From: Catenuloplanes niger
GTDB lineage: Bacteria > Actinomycetota > Actinomycetes > Mycobacteriales > Micromonosporaceae
Reading direction: 5' to 3'
NCBI RefSeq assembly: GCF_031458255.1
Contig: NZ_JAVDYC010000001.1
Coordinates: 3,543,001-3,607,000 of the forward strand
DNA length: 64,000 bases
The position numbers were made by a program, and so were the translations under genes. The notes under the pieces are model-generated. The model was not told the origin of the DNA. It did no database searches and saw nothing but the letters and a program-made list of their open reading frames with translations. Positions 8,793-17,500 of this stretch are shown one piece after another; positions within the stretch are counted from its first letter, which is position 1; every line of letters starts with the position of its first letter.

Positions 8793-9326
8793 TCAGCGCT
8801 TCGAGTACTGCGGCGCCTTGCGAGCCTTCTTGAGACCGTACTTCTTGCTCTCCTTGACCCGGGCGTCCCGGGTGAGGAAGCCGGCCTTCTTCAGCGCCGG
8901 ACGGTCGTCGCCGTCGTTCGCGATGAGGGCACGGGCGATCGCGAGGCGCAGCGCACCGGCCTGGCCGGTGATGCCGCCGCCGCGCAGGTTCGCGATGACG
9001 TCGAAGACCTCGGTCTTCTCCGTGGTCACCAGCGGCTCACGGATGAGCTGCTGGTGCACCTTGCTCGGGAAGTACGCCTCGATGTCGCGGCCGTTGCAGG
9101 TCACCTTGCCGGTGCCCGGAACGATGCGGACCCGGACGATGGCTTCCTTGCGGCGGCCCACGGTCTGGATCGGGCGCTCGCCGCGCGGGACGCGAGTCAG
9201 CGTCGCGGTCGCCGGAGCGGCCTCGACCTCGGACTCGGTCGCCTCGGCGACGGCCACGGTGGTGTCGGTGTCGAAGTCGGTCGCCGGCGCGTCAGCGGCA
9301 GGCGTCTGCTCGTCGATGTCAGTCAT
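8793..9326 (-). CDS. rpsI: 30S ribosomal protein S9
   Basis: A 177-residue S9. The conserved domain begins near residue 50 ([15 protein letters not shown]) and carries [13 protein letters not shown] and the C-terminal tail [12 protein letters not shown], whose last Arg reaches the decoding centre tRNA. The first ~48 residues form an acidic, Asp/Glu/Ala/Thr-rich extension not found in E. coli S9 but common in actinobacteria. It starts 22 bp after rplM, with which it shares an operon. Confidence 0.97.
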   Translation of the reverse strand: MTDIDEQTPAADAPATDFDTDTTVAVAEATESEVEAAPATATLTRVPRGERPIQTVGRRKEAIVRVRIVPGTGKVTCNGRDIEAYFPSKVHQQLIREPLVTTEKTEVFDVIANLRGGGITGQAGALRLAIARALIANDGDDRPALKKAGFLTRDARVKESKKYGLKKARKAPQYSKR

Positions 9327-9348
9327 GCTTCTTCTCTCGCCTGCGCTA

Positions 9349-9792
9349 CTACTGCGCGATCTGCGTGATCTCGAACGGGACCGGCTTCTGCGCCTCGTGC
9401 GGGTGCTCAGCGCCGGCGTAGACCTTCAGCTTCTTGATCAGCTGACGGCCGAGCTTGTTGTGGGGCAGCATGCCCTTGACCGCGAGCTCGATCGCGCGCT
9501 CGGGGCGCTTGGTCAGCAGCTCGTCGTAGCCGATCTGCTTGAGACCACCCGGGTAACCGGAGTGGCGGTACGCCACCTTGGTCTGCCGCTTGTTGCCGGT
9601 CAGAGCCACCTTGCCCGCGTTGATGATCACGACAAAGTCACCCGTGTCGACGTGCGGCGCGAAAGTGGGCTTGTGCTTACCGCGGAGCAGAGTCGCGGTG
9701 TGGGTGGCCAGTCGGCCCAGCACGACGTCAGACGCGTCGATGACGTGCCACTGACGCTCGATTTCACCCGGCTTCGGGCTGTACGTACGCAC
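9349..9792 (-). CDS. rplM: 50S ribosomal protein L13
   Basis: A 147-residue L13, starting [23 protein letters not shown] 9792 is chosen because it matches the conserved N-terminus, has AAGGTAG upstream, and avoids a 76-residue Arg/Cys-rich extension in the same frame. Conserved segments include [25 protein letters not shown] and MLPHNKLGR. It is the first gene of the rplM-rpsI operon and has a leader of about 220 nt. Confidence 0.97.
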   Translation of the reverse strand: MRTYSPKPGEIERQWHVIDASDVVLGRLATHTATLLRGKHKPTFAPHVDTGDFVVIINAGKVALTGNKRQTKVAYRHSGYPGGLKQIGYDELLTKRPERAIELAVKGMLPHNKLGRQLIKKLKVYAGAEHPHEAQKPVPFEITQIAQ

Positions 9793-10019
9793 AGGTCTAC
9801 CTTGTCTCGTCGTCGGTCTGAAGTCGCGCGCTTGGCGTCGATCCAGCACGCACGCGAAACACCAGATTACCCCGACCTTCTTTTCCACGTCGCAGCGGGA
9901 CGGAGAAGCTCTGCGCCCGTCCGACATCGGCGCGAACACAAGGCCGGATCGGTGCAAGCACAGGGGCTGGTGACGGTGACGTGACCGGCATATCGCTAGC
10001 CATCGCACAACAGCAGGCA

Positions 10020-10049
10020 ACGATACCCGCTCTCCCTACCCAGGGTCAA
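10020..10049 (-). promoter_or_regulatory. Probable promoter of rplM-rpsI
   Basis: On the minus strand, TTGACC (10044-10049) and TATCGT (10020-10025) are separated by 18 bp, a good match to the actinobacterial housekeeping sigma pattern. Transcription would start near 10013, giving a 5' UTR of about 220 nt before rplM. Confidence 0.6.
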
Positions 10050-10241
10050 AACGGCAGCTCGGGGCCCCTGACCAACGGGCATCGGGGAGCGTGAGCGGCT
10101 CTTAACAGGCTCAAAACAATCAAGACGTCCGAGCGAAACCGCCCCCCGGCACTCTTCCGACATGGCGGGTGCAATCGCGTACAGGCGGCATGACGGGGTG
10201 TCATCACCCCGGGTTCGCCGCGCGCGCACCGGCCGCCCCCA

Positions 10242-10273
10242 GCCACCGCCAGGCTTGAGGACGGACCTGGCGG
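10242..10273. other. Perfect 10-bp stem-loop upstream of the HemD-regulator gene
   Basis: CACCGCCAGG (10242-10251) and CCTGGCGGTG (10264-10273) are exact reverse complements around a 12-nt loop. It lies about 250 bp upstream of the plus-strand gene at 10522. It has no U-tract, so it could be part of a leader or a protein-binding site rather than a terminator. Confidence 0.5.
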
Positions 10274-10521
10274 TGACGCCGAGCCGGTTCCCCGGTTCGA
10301 CACCCGGCGAGCGCGGTTCTCTGCCGAACCGCCCCGCCGGCACAGAGGAGCCGCGGTGCGGACCGGCCGGAGGCACGGTCGATAAGCGCAGGCGTGACGT
10401 GGGAGCGGGTCGACGCCGAGGACGGCGTGTTCGTCGCGTGCCCGTCGGTGGACCGGCCGGACCCGCCGCGGCTCCTCGCCCACTGCTTACTCAGGGAGTG
10501 CGCCCGTGACCCCCTCCACAG

Positions 10522-11610
10522 ATGTCTGACGAGCTGAGCGGCTTCACGATCGGGGTCACCGCCGACCGGCGCAGGGACGAACTGGCTTCCCTGCTGGAGC
10601 GGCGCGGCGCCCGTATCGTGCTCGCGCCCGCACTCCGGATCGTGCCGATCGCCGACGACACCGAGCTTCGCGCCGCCACCCGCGCCTGCCTGGACACCCC
10701 ACCGGACATCGTGATGGCGAACACGGGCATCGGCATGCGCGGCTGGCTGGAGGCGGCCGAGGGCTGGGGGCTCGGCGAGCCGCTCCGGGCCGTGCTGGCC
10801 GGCGCCTACATGGTGGCCCGCGGCCCCAAGGCCCGCGGTGCGATCCGCGCCGCCGGCCTGCAGGACCAGTGGTCGCCCGACTCGGAGAGCTGCGAGGAGG
10901 TGGTCGAGCACCTCAAGGAGTACGGCGTCGCCGGCAAGACCATCGCGATGCAGCTGCACGGCGACCGGCAGCCCGAGTGCTCCGACGCCCTGGAGGCGGC
11001 CGGCGCCCGGGTGATCGAGGTCCCGGTCTACCGCTGGGGCCCGCCGACCGATCCGGCGCCGCTGCACCGCCTCGTCGACCTGATCGCCGGCCGCCTCGTC
11101 GACGCGGTCACGTTCACCTCCGCGCCGGCCGTCAGCGCGCTGCTGCGCGCCGCCGGGCCGTCCGCCGACTCGGTGCTGGACGCGATGCGCCACGACGTCC
11201 TGGCCGCCTGTGTGGGCCCGGTGACCGCCGCTCCGCTGCGCCGGCACAACGTGCCGGTCATCGCGCCCACCCGGGCCCGGCTCGGCGCGATGGTCCGCAC
11301 CCTGGTCGACGAGCTGCCCCAGCGTGCGCTCAACCTCAAGATCGCCGGGCACGTGCTCACCCTCCGCGGCCACGCCGCGGTGATCGACGGCGAGCTCAAG
11401 CCGCTGGCCCCCGCGCCGATGGCGGTGCTGCGCGCGCTGGCCGCCACGCCCGGCCGGGTGCTGTCCCGCGCCGCGCTGCTGCGCACGCTGCCGCGCGGAG
11501 CGGACGAGCACGCGGTCGAGATGGCGGTGGCCCGGCTGCGCGCCGGCCTGGGCACGCCAGGGGTCGTGCAGACCGTGGTCAAGCGCGGCTACCGGCTCCC
11601 GGTCGACTGA
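10522..11610 (+). CDS. Uroporphyrinogen-III synthase (HemD) domain fused to an OmpR/PhoB-type winged-helix DNA-binding domain
   Basis: A 362-residue fusion. Residues about 1-255 follow the HemD fold: IGVTADRRRDELASLLERRG, DIVMANTGIG, VFTSAPAVSALL-type strand/helix pairs, and ACVGPVTAAPL. Residues about 268-360 form a winged helix of the Trans_reg_C type (LTLRGHAAVIDGELKPL, LSRAALLRTLPRGADEHAVEMAVARLR, VVKRGYRLPVD). Mycobacterial Rv0260c has the same architecture and is a putative regulator. Whether the HemD part is catalytic or a tetrapyrrole sensor cannot be told from sequence. No haem or nitrite-reductase genes are next to it. ATG 10522 is the start at the family boundary; no strong Shine-Dalgarno is seen. 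Confidence 0.88.
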   Translation: MSDELSGFTIGVTADRRRDELASLLERRGARIVLAPALRIVPIADDTELRAATRACLDTPPDIVMANTGIGMRGWLEAAEGWGLGEPLRAVLAGAYMVARGPKARGAIRAAGLQDQWSPDSESCEEVVEHLKEYGVAGKTIAMQLHGDRQPECSDALEAAGARVIEVPVYRWGPPTDPAPLHRLVDLIAGRLVDAVTFTSAPAVSALLRAAGPSADSVLDAMRHDVLAACVGPVTAAPLRRHNVPVIAPTRARLGAMVRTLVDELPQRALNLKIAGHVLTLRGHAAVIDGELKPLAPAPMAVLRALAATPGRVLSRAALLRTLPRGADEHAVEMAVARLRAGLGTPGVVQTVVKRGYRLPVD

Positions 11611-11638
11611 TCGAGGTACAGCCTGCTGTACCTCGATC
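11609..11638. repeat. Perfect palindrome at the end of the HemD-regulator gene
   Basis: GATCGAGGTACAGC and its exact reverse complement are separated by only CT. The left arm overlaps the TGA stop at 11608-11610. No U-tract follows. A 14-bp dyad with so small a gap fits a dimeric-regulator operator at least as well as a terminator, and it ends 52 bp before the next plus-strand start. Confidence 0.75.
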
Positions 11639-11689
11639 GGCCAGCTGACTGGATCGTCGCCGGGCGGTGCCGCGCATAGCGTCGAATGC

Positions 11690-12910
11690 ATGACTACTGG
11701 GTGGAAGTACCGCAAGCTGACCGTCGCGCTCGCCGCCACCGCGGTGCTCGCCGGTGGGGTGGGCGTCGCCGGCGCGGACGTCCTGGCCGGTGCGCCGCCG
11801 GCGACCGCCGCGGGTGCGCACTCCGGCTGGGACGGCATCACGCGTGAGCAGGTCCGGATCGACTTCGGCGAGGGCTGGGTCACCAACGCCGAGCTCACCT
11901 ACCCGAGCCGCGCCAAGGGCCGGCTGCCGCTGGTCGTCATGCTGCACGGCAGCGGGCGCAACGACATGAACCAGACGCTGCCGGACGGCGGCGGTTCGAC
12001 GTTCGTGCCGCTCGCCCAGGGCGCGAACCGGGAGGGCTTCGCGACGCTGCGCTTCAACAAGCGCGGGGTCACCGGCGTCGGCCCGGTCGAGAGCACCGAT
12101 CCGGCGCAGCTGAACCCGAAGAACCCGTACGAGCAGATCCAGCAGGACGCCGCCGCCGCGATCCGGTTCGGCGCGGCGTCGAAGCGGATCGACCCGAACA
12201 AGATCTTCCTGCTCGGCCACAGCGAGGGTACGAACGTGGCCGCCAACCTCGCGGCCGACCCGAAGGCGTTCGGCATCCCGACGCCGGCCGGCGTGATCGC
12301 GATGGGCGTGGTCGGCAAGGACATCCGGACGCTGCTGACGTTGCAGCTCTTCGGCCGGCAGCTGCTCCAGCTGCACGACGAGTTCGACCTCGACGCCGAC
12401 GGGCAGCTGACCGCGCTGGAGGCGTCCGACGGCCTGGCCGGGCAGCCGGCGGAGGTGGCCGAGCAGTTCCGCGCGATCCTGCTCGACGGCGACAGGGTGC
12501 TGGCGAGCACGGACCGCAACGGTGACGGGCAGATCGCGATCGACGCGGAGGCCGGTGCGGTGCTGCGCGAGGCGAGCCGCATCGACGAGTACCCGAACGT
12601 GCCCGGTCTGGAGGAGCTGCAGGAGTACGTCGCGGACATCGCCCGCTTCCCGACGGTGACCCAGGCGCTGCCGAAGTTCGCCGGCCCGACGCTGCTGCTC
12701 AACGGCGAGAACGACCTGCAGACCCCGGCCCGCGCCGCGATCGCCGCCGACACCGCGGTCGCCGCGGCCGGCAACCGGGACCACACGCTGATCATCTACC
12801 CGGGCATGGCGCACACGATGAACATCACGCCGAAGTTCACCCCGGAGTTCCGCGGGCCCGACGCGCAGGTCGTCACCGACGTCCGCGCGTGGCTCAAGTC
12901 CCACCGCTGA
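11690..12910 (+). CDS. Secreted alpha/beta hydrolase with two EF-hand calcium loops
   Basis: 406 residues. The N-terminus (KYRKL then a hydrophobic run, about 9-30, with an Ala-rich cleavage zone near ATAAGA) looks like a Sec signal peptide. The alpha/beta hydrolase core has LVVMLHGSGR (oxyanion strand, 81-90), the nucleophile elbow GHSEG with Ser178, an acidic residue near Asp342 (LLLNGENDLQTP) and His375 (GMAHTMN). Between nucleophile and acid there is a roughly 90-residue insert with two canonical EF-hand loops, DLDADGQLTALE (233-244) and DRNGDGQIAIDAE (275-287). The substrate is unknown; esterase or dipeptidyl-peptidase-like are guesses. A strong hairpin follows the stop. Confidence 0.82.
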   Translation: MTTGWKYRKLTVALAATAVLAGGVGVAGADVLAGAPPATAAGAHSGWDGITREQVRIDFGEGWVTNAELTYPSRAKGRLPLVVMLHGSGRNDMNQTLPDGGGSTFVPLAQGANREGFATLRFNKRGVTGVGPVESTDPAQLNPKNPYEQIQQDAAAAIRFGAASKRIDPNKIFLLGHSEGTNVAANLAADPKAFGIPTPAGVIAMGVVGKDIRTLLTLQLFGRQLLQLHDEFDLDADGQLTALEASDGLAGQPAEVAEQFRAILLDGDRVLASTDRNGDGQIAIDAEAGAVLREASRIDEYPNVPGLEELQEYVADIARFPTVTQALPKFAGPTLLLNGENDLQTPARAAIAADTAVAAAGNRDHTLIIYPGMAHTMNITPKFTPEFRGPDAQVVTDVRAWLKSHR

Positions 12911-12917
12911 CCGCACG

Positions 12918-12953
12918 CGAGGGCGGCCACCGGGTCACCGGTGGCCGCCCTCG
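12918..12953. terminator. Terminator hairpin after the secreted hydrolase
   Basis: CGAGGGCGGCCACCGG (12918-12933) and CCGGTGGCCGCCCTCG (12938-12953) form a perfect 16-bp stem with a GTCA loop, 7 bp after the stop. There is no U-tract, as is usual for high-GC hairpin terminators. Confidence 0.8.
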
Positions 12954-13002
12954 TCGCGTACCCACCGCGGAAGCCGCCCTTCGGTAGCCACCGCGGAACA
13001 GG

Positions 13003-13042
13003 CAGGGAGGCCGCCCGCGGCCGACCGGTGCCCGCGGGAGCA
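13003..13042 (-). repeat. Dispersed 40-bp repeat, copy 2 (behind the conservon terminator)
   Basis: Identical to 366-405 at 38 of 40 positions. It sits at the same distance and orientation behind a terminated minus-strand gene (cvnD) as copy 1 does behind glmS. The flanks also share a GCGGG...CGGGTAT string. In addition, CCACCGCGGAA occurs twice just upstream (12963 and 12989). Confidence 0.7.
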
Positions 13043-13081
13043 CCGGAAGGCGACCACGCCGGAAGCGGGAGAACGGGTATG

Positions 13082-13117
13082 AAAAAAGCGGCGGCGCGGA
13101 ATCACCGCGCCGCCGCT
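13082..13117 (-). terminator. Rho-independent terminator of the cvnABCD operon
   Basis: AGCGGCGGCGCGG (13087-13099) and CCGCGCCGCCGCT (13105-13117) pair perfectly around AATCA. On the minus strand the stem is followed by a run of T (plus-strand A run 13082-13087). It is 16 bp after the cvnD stop. Confidence 0.92.
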
Positions 13118-13132
13118 TCCGTATGGAGAGGC

Positions 13133-13753
13133 TCAGCCGACGAGCTGCCCCTGATCGCGCTGCGCCCGCAGCATGATCATGGCGTGCTCGACGACTGTGA
13201 CCAGCACATTCTTGGTGGATTCCCGCTCCCGCGCGTCGCACAGCACCAGAGGGACGTGGTTCGGGATGGCAAGCGCCTCCCGCACCTCGTCGATCTCGTA
13301 CATCGGCGCGCCGTCGAAGCGGTTGAGGGCCACGACGTAGGGGAGCCGGCGGTTCTCGAAGTAGTCCAGCGGGGCGAACGCATCGGAGATGCGGCGGGTG
13401 TCGACCAGGACGGCCGCGCCGACCGCGCCCTTGATGATCTCGTCCCACATGAACCAGAAACGGGTCTGCCCGGGCGTGCCGAACAGGTACAGAATCAGGT
13501 CGTCGGCCATGGTGATACGGCCGAAGTCCATGGCGACGGTGGTGGTGCCCTTGCCGGGCACCTTCGACGGGTCGTCGATGCCGACGCCCGCCGCCGTCAT
13601 GACCGCCTCCGTGGTCAGCGGAGTGATCTCTGAGACGGCGCCGACAAGCGTGGTCTTGCCGACGCCGAAGCCGCCGGCGATCACGATCTTGGCGGAGGTT
13701 ATTTCTTTGCGCCGCTCCGGGCCCCCCGCTCGGTCAAAGCCTGCGAAGTCCAC
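13133..13753 (-). CDS. cvnD: Conservon GTP-binding protein (CvnD-type small GTPase)
   Basis: A 206-residue Ras/Arf-like GTPase of the actinobacterial conservon. The P-loop GGFGVGKTT lies at about 27-35, switch regions include GTTTVAMDFGRI, the Walker B-like segment is LYLFGTPGQTRFWFMWDEI, and the base-specificity motif is VVALNRFDG (N-x-x-D form of NKxD). The GTG start overlaps the 3' end of cvnC by 20 bp, implying translational coupling. In studied conservons this GTPase works with the roadblock and DUF742 proteins downstream of the membrane kinase, in a module compared with eukaryotic GPCR signalling. Output here is unknown. Confidence 0.95.
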   Translation of the reverse strand: MDFAGFDRAGGPERRKEITSAKIVIAGGFGVGKTTLVGAVSEITPLTTEAVMTAAGVGIDDPSKVPGKGTTTVAMDFGRITMADDLILYLFGTPGQTRFWFMWDEIIKGAVGAAVLVDTRRISDAFAPLDYFENRRLPYVVALNRFDGAPMYEIDEVREALAIPNHVPLVLCDARERESTKNVLVTVVEHAMIMLRAQRDQGQLVG

Positions 13754-14096
13754 TTAGCACCCTTTCAAGGAGATCCATCCGCTCCTCATACGCTTCAACG
13801 GGAGCGGCACTGTGCAGGGTCAGCAGACCGTCGACAACCATGTCGGCGACGATGACGCGTGCGACGCCGAGCGGCAGGCGAGCATACGCGGCGATCTCCG
13901 CCAGGGACATCGCACGGCCCTCACAGAGGGATGCGATGCGGTGCTTGTCGTGTCCGGCGAAGCGCGCCTCCTGCACATTGGCGACGCTTGCCGTAAGGAT
14001 CGCCTCGACGGCGATGTCTCGGCGCGCCTCTGTGCGGCCACGAGTGACCGCGTAAGGACGGACCAGTGACCCGCGGGGGTCCTCCGGTTGCACCAT
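13734..14096 (-). CDS. cvnC: DUF742 conservon protein (CvnC-type)
   Basis: A 120-residue DUF742 protein. It begins MVQPEDPRGSLVRPYAVTRGRT and has a winged-helix-like middle: a helical segment with HRIASLCEGRAMSLAEIAA, then ARLPLGVARVIVADMVVDGLL. It ends in DLLERVLSGLRRL. ATG 14096 is preferred to GTG 14105 because AGGAGGTGA lies 6 nt ahead of the ATG and overlaps the GTG. It is the third gene of the conservon and overlaps cvnD by 20 bp. DUF742 proteins are thought to bridge the roadblock protein and the GTPase. Confidence 0.93.
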   Translation of the reverse strand: MVQPEDPRGSLVRPYAVTRGRTEARRDIAVEAILTASVANVQEARFAGHDKHRIASLCEGRAMSLAEIAAYARLPLGVARVIVADMVVDGLLTLHSAAPVEAYEERMDLLERVLSGLRRL

Positions 14097-14176
14097 GACG
14101 GTCACCTCCTAGTAGCGCACTGCCCCGTTGTCAGAACCATCGAAGATATTAACTGCTGTCCGGCTTCGCCGGGGGG

Positions 14177-14590
14177 TCATACGGGGTGACCCACGGCCTC
14201 GCGCGGAAGCGGGCGCAGAGCCGCACCGACCCGCTCCACGAGAAGCGCCATCTCGTAGCCGACCTGACCCACGTCACAGCTGCGCGCGGCCAGCACGGCC
14301 ATCGAGCTGCCGTCCGAGATGGACATCAGGAAGAGATACCCGCTGTCCATCTCGATGATCGTCTGCTGGACGCCGCCGCCGTGGAACATGCGGGCGGCGC
14401 CCTCGGTCAGGCTGACCACACCGGAGGTGATGGCCGCCAGCTGGTCCGCCCGGTCGTGCGGGAGGTCCCGCGACGACGCGAGCAGCAGGCCGTCCGCTGA
14501 CACGGCCACCACGTGGGCGATGCCGGCGACGCTGTCGGCGAAGTTGCTCAAAAGCCAACCCATGTCCTGCATCGCAGCTTGGCGGGTCAT
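14177..14590 (-). CDS. cvnB: Roadblock/LC7-domain protein (CvnB-type)
   Basis: A 137-residue protein made almost entirely of one roadblock/LC7 domain (about 8-120): LLSNFADSVAGIAHVVAVSADGLLLA, LAAITSGVVSLTEGAARMF and YLFLMSISDGSSMAVLAA are typical. Such proteins dimerise and act as GTPase partners or regulators. The ATG overlaps the cvnA stop by 4 nt (ATGA), so translation is coupled to the kinase gene. An 80-bp gap separates it from cvnC. Confidence 0.95.
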   Translation of the reverse strand: MTRQAAMQDMGWLLSNFADSVAGIAHVVAVSADGLLLASSRDLPHDRADQLAAITSGVVSLTEGAARMFHGGGVQQTIIEMDSGYLFLMSISDGSSMAVLAARSCDVGQVGYEMALLVERVGAALRPLPREAVGHPV

Positions 14591-17500
14591 CCGTTGGTCT
14601 CCTTGGGGTTGGACTCGGCGTCGCCGGCTTCGGCACCGGCGCTCCGGCCGCGGTGCACACCACGGTGGTACGCGGACAGCAGGCCACGCACCTCGTCGGG
14701 GGTGCGACGGGTTCGTTCCGCGGGCTTCGTCTCGACACCGCCGGGGACCAGCTGCGCCTGCGGGGTCCGCTTCGGCAGGCCGGACCGGGTGGTGCCGCTG
14801 GTGGCCGGCTTGGCCGCCTCCTGAGCGCGCTTCCAGCCGTCGTCGGCCGCGGTGCGCCAGGTGGCCTCGTCCGGCGTCACCGACGGAGCGGCCGCCGGAG
14901 CCGGGGCCGGAGCCGGCGGGGCCGGAGCCGCGGCGGGTGCGCCGTAGCCCGAGCTCACCGGTGCCTGGTTCCCTGCGCTCGGCAGCGTGCCGGTCTCCGC
15001 GCCGTACGACGTCGTACGGCTCTCGGACCGGCGGGGCGCGGCCGGCTCAGGAGAGCGCACCGGCAGCGCCGTGGTCTCGGCCGTCATCGCGGACGAGGCC
15101 GACGGGGCCGGCGTGCTGGTGCCACCGACCGGCGGCGGGGCGTACCCGGCCGTCGGCATGGACCAGACCGCGGTGTCGGCCTGGCCGTGCGTGCGGAACC
15201 AGACCGCCTCCATCTGCCGGAAGATCGGCGCCTCGGCCTGCTCGGCCGGGGCTCCGCCGCGCTCGAACGGGGCCGTGCTGACCCCGCCGGCGGAGGCGGA
15301 CATCGGGTGGACGGTGGCGGAGATGGTCTGCGCCTCGGGCGCCGAGGCGACCGGGGGCACGATCGGCGTCTGCACCACGGCGGGCGGTGCGACCGGCGGG
15401 GCCACCGGAGCGACCGGGGCCGCCGGAGCCGGGGCGAGCGCCGCGGGCTGGGTCTGCCGCTGGCTCGGGAACGCGGACCCGCCGATGGTCGGCAGCTGCT
15501 GCGTGGCGTCCTGCCGGGGGCGCAGCGGGTTCTGCCCGGCGACCGGCAGGGCCTGCGTCGGAGTGCCCGCGTTGACCTGGAAGTCGCGCGGCTGCTGCGG
15601 TGCGGGCTGCTGCCACTGCTCGGCCGGCTCGCGCGGCGGGGTGAGCGTGGCCGTACGCGACGGGGTGAGCGACTCGCCCCACGCGGGCGGGGAGCTGACC
15701 GGTGCCGACGGGCCCTGCTCGACGGCGAGCGGGCTGCGCGGACGCGGCAGAGCAGGCTCGCGCCCACGGGTGCGCGGTAGCACAACCACCCCGTGCGGCA
15801 ATGTCACTTGCGCGACAGTACCACCCTCCACATTGGGCCGAAGCTCGACTCGGATCCCGTAACGGGAGGCGAGCCGGCCGACGACGGCCAGACCCATCAG
15901 GCGGAACGCGCCGACGTCCACGGTGGGCGGAGTCTCGAGCCGCTGGTTCAGCGACTCCATCTGCTCCTCGGTCATGCCGAGGCCGCGGTCCTCCACCTGG
16001 ATCAGCACGTAGTCCCGGACGCGGCGGGCGTCCGCGACCACCACCGTGTTCGGCGGCGAGAACCGGGTCGCGTTGTCGAGCAGCTCGGCGACGAGCCGCA
16101 CGACGTCGTTGACCGCGTGCGCGGAGACCGAGATGTCGGTGTCCACCGTGCCGAACTCGATGCGGTTGTAGAGCTCGACCTCGGACTGCGAGGCCCGGAG
16201 CACGTCGATCAGGAGTGCGTCCTCACGCCGTGGCGGCGCGGAGTCCGCACCGGCGAGGACCAGCAGGTTCTCGTCGTTGCGGCGCATTCGGGTGGCGAGG
16301 TGGTCGAGCTGGAAGAGCTGGGCGAGACGCTTCGGGTCCTCCTCACCTCGCTCGATCTTGTCCAGCTCACCGATCATGCGGTCGACCAGCGCCTGCGAGC
16401 GGCGGGCCAGGTTGAGGAACATCGCGGAGACGGAGGTACGGAGAGCGGCCTGCTCGGCCGCGATCCGGACCGCCTCGCGGTGCACCACGTTGAAGGCCTG
16501 GGCGACCTCACCGACCTCGTCACGGGTGTTGAGGCGGATCGGGTCGCGCAGCTCCTTGACGATCTCGTCCGCGCCGCCCTCACCGAGGCTGCGCACGTCA
16601 CGGAGCCGGGCGACCGCGTCTGGCAGGTCGTGGTTGGCCACCGTCATGGCGCCCTCACGCAGGCGCCGGAGCGACGCGTTGAGCGAGCGGGCGAGCAGGA
16701 AGGCGAGCGCGACGGCCAGCGCGAGCGCGATGAGGACCAGCGCGATCTCGATGATCACTCGCTGGACGACCGCGTTCTGCTCGTCCTCCGCGTACGCGAT
16801 CAGCTGCTGCTCGATGTCGATCTCGGCGTGCCGCATCAGGTTCGCGACCGCACCGATGGCGGCGGACGCGGCGTCCGCGGTGATCTCGGGCGGCGCGGTC
16901 GAGCCGGCCGTGGTGATGATCGTGTTCGCCACGCGCTCGGCGAACGTGACCGCGTCACCGGTGATGGTGCTGTTGACCACGCCGCGCAGCGCCTCGTCGT
17001 TCGACGCCGCGACCGCGACCTGTGCCTCCTGCTGCTCGGCGAGCGTGGCGAGGAACGAGGCGAGCTGCTCCTGACCGAGGTTCCGGTTGCCCAGCAGCGC
17101 GACGTACGCGACGGCCTGCTCCTCCGCGGTGGCGTTCTTCGCGTTCGAGAACGCGAAGGCGGTCCGCAGCGAGTCGGCGAGCTCACCCTCACCGGCGGTC
17201 TGGCTGATCACCTCCAGATAGGCCATCAGGTCGTCCATCACCACGCCGTAGCGCAGGACCGCGGCCTGCGGGGTCGTCCTGGCCCCCGCGAGCACGTCCT
17301 GCCGGGTGGTGTCCAGCCGCTCGTCGATGTTGCTGTCGATGGTCAGCAACCGGGACTCGACGTTCTCCGGCAGATCGGAGAGCGCCCGGCGGGACGCCTG
17401 GTAGGAAGCGATGCGCTGATCGGTCGCCGCGGTCGCGGCCGTGAACGCGTTCGACTTCTCGGCGCTGTTCCCACCCGCGAGCAGGCGAGCGGCTGCCATC

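Larger units (their letters stand above)
9793..10521. other. 729-bp gap between rplM and the HemD-regulator gene
   Basis: This holds the rplM promoter and long leader on the minus strand. On the other side it contains several perfect hairpins: CGGGGTG/CACCCCG at 10194-10211, a 10-bp stem at 10242-10273, and GCGGTTC/GAACCGC at about 10309-10328. A 47-codon ORF with four cysteines runs 10394-10537. No recognised gene, riboswitch consensus or tRNA was found. Confidence 0.55.

Noticed and set aside
10285-10305. tRNA-like T-loop string GGTTCGACACCCGG
   Set aside because: No matching acceptor, D or anticodon arms can be built around it.
10204-11898. A 564-codon minus-strand frame, and another at 11579-12916, opposite the HemD-regulator and hydrolase
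   Set aside because: Composition is Arg/Asp/Gly-heavy shadow coding; the plus-strand genes have complete domain patterns.
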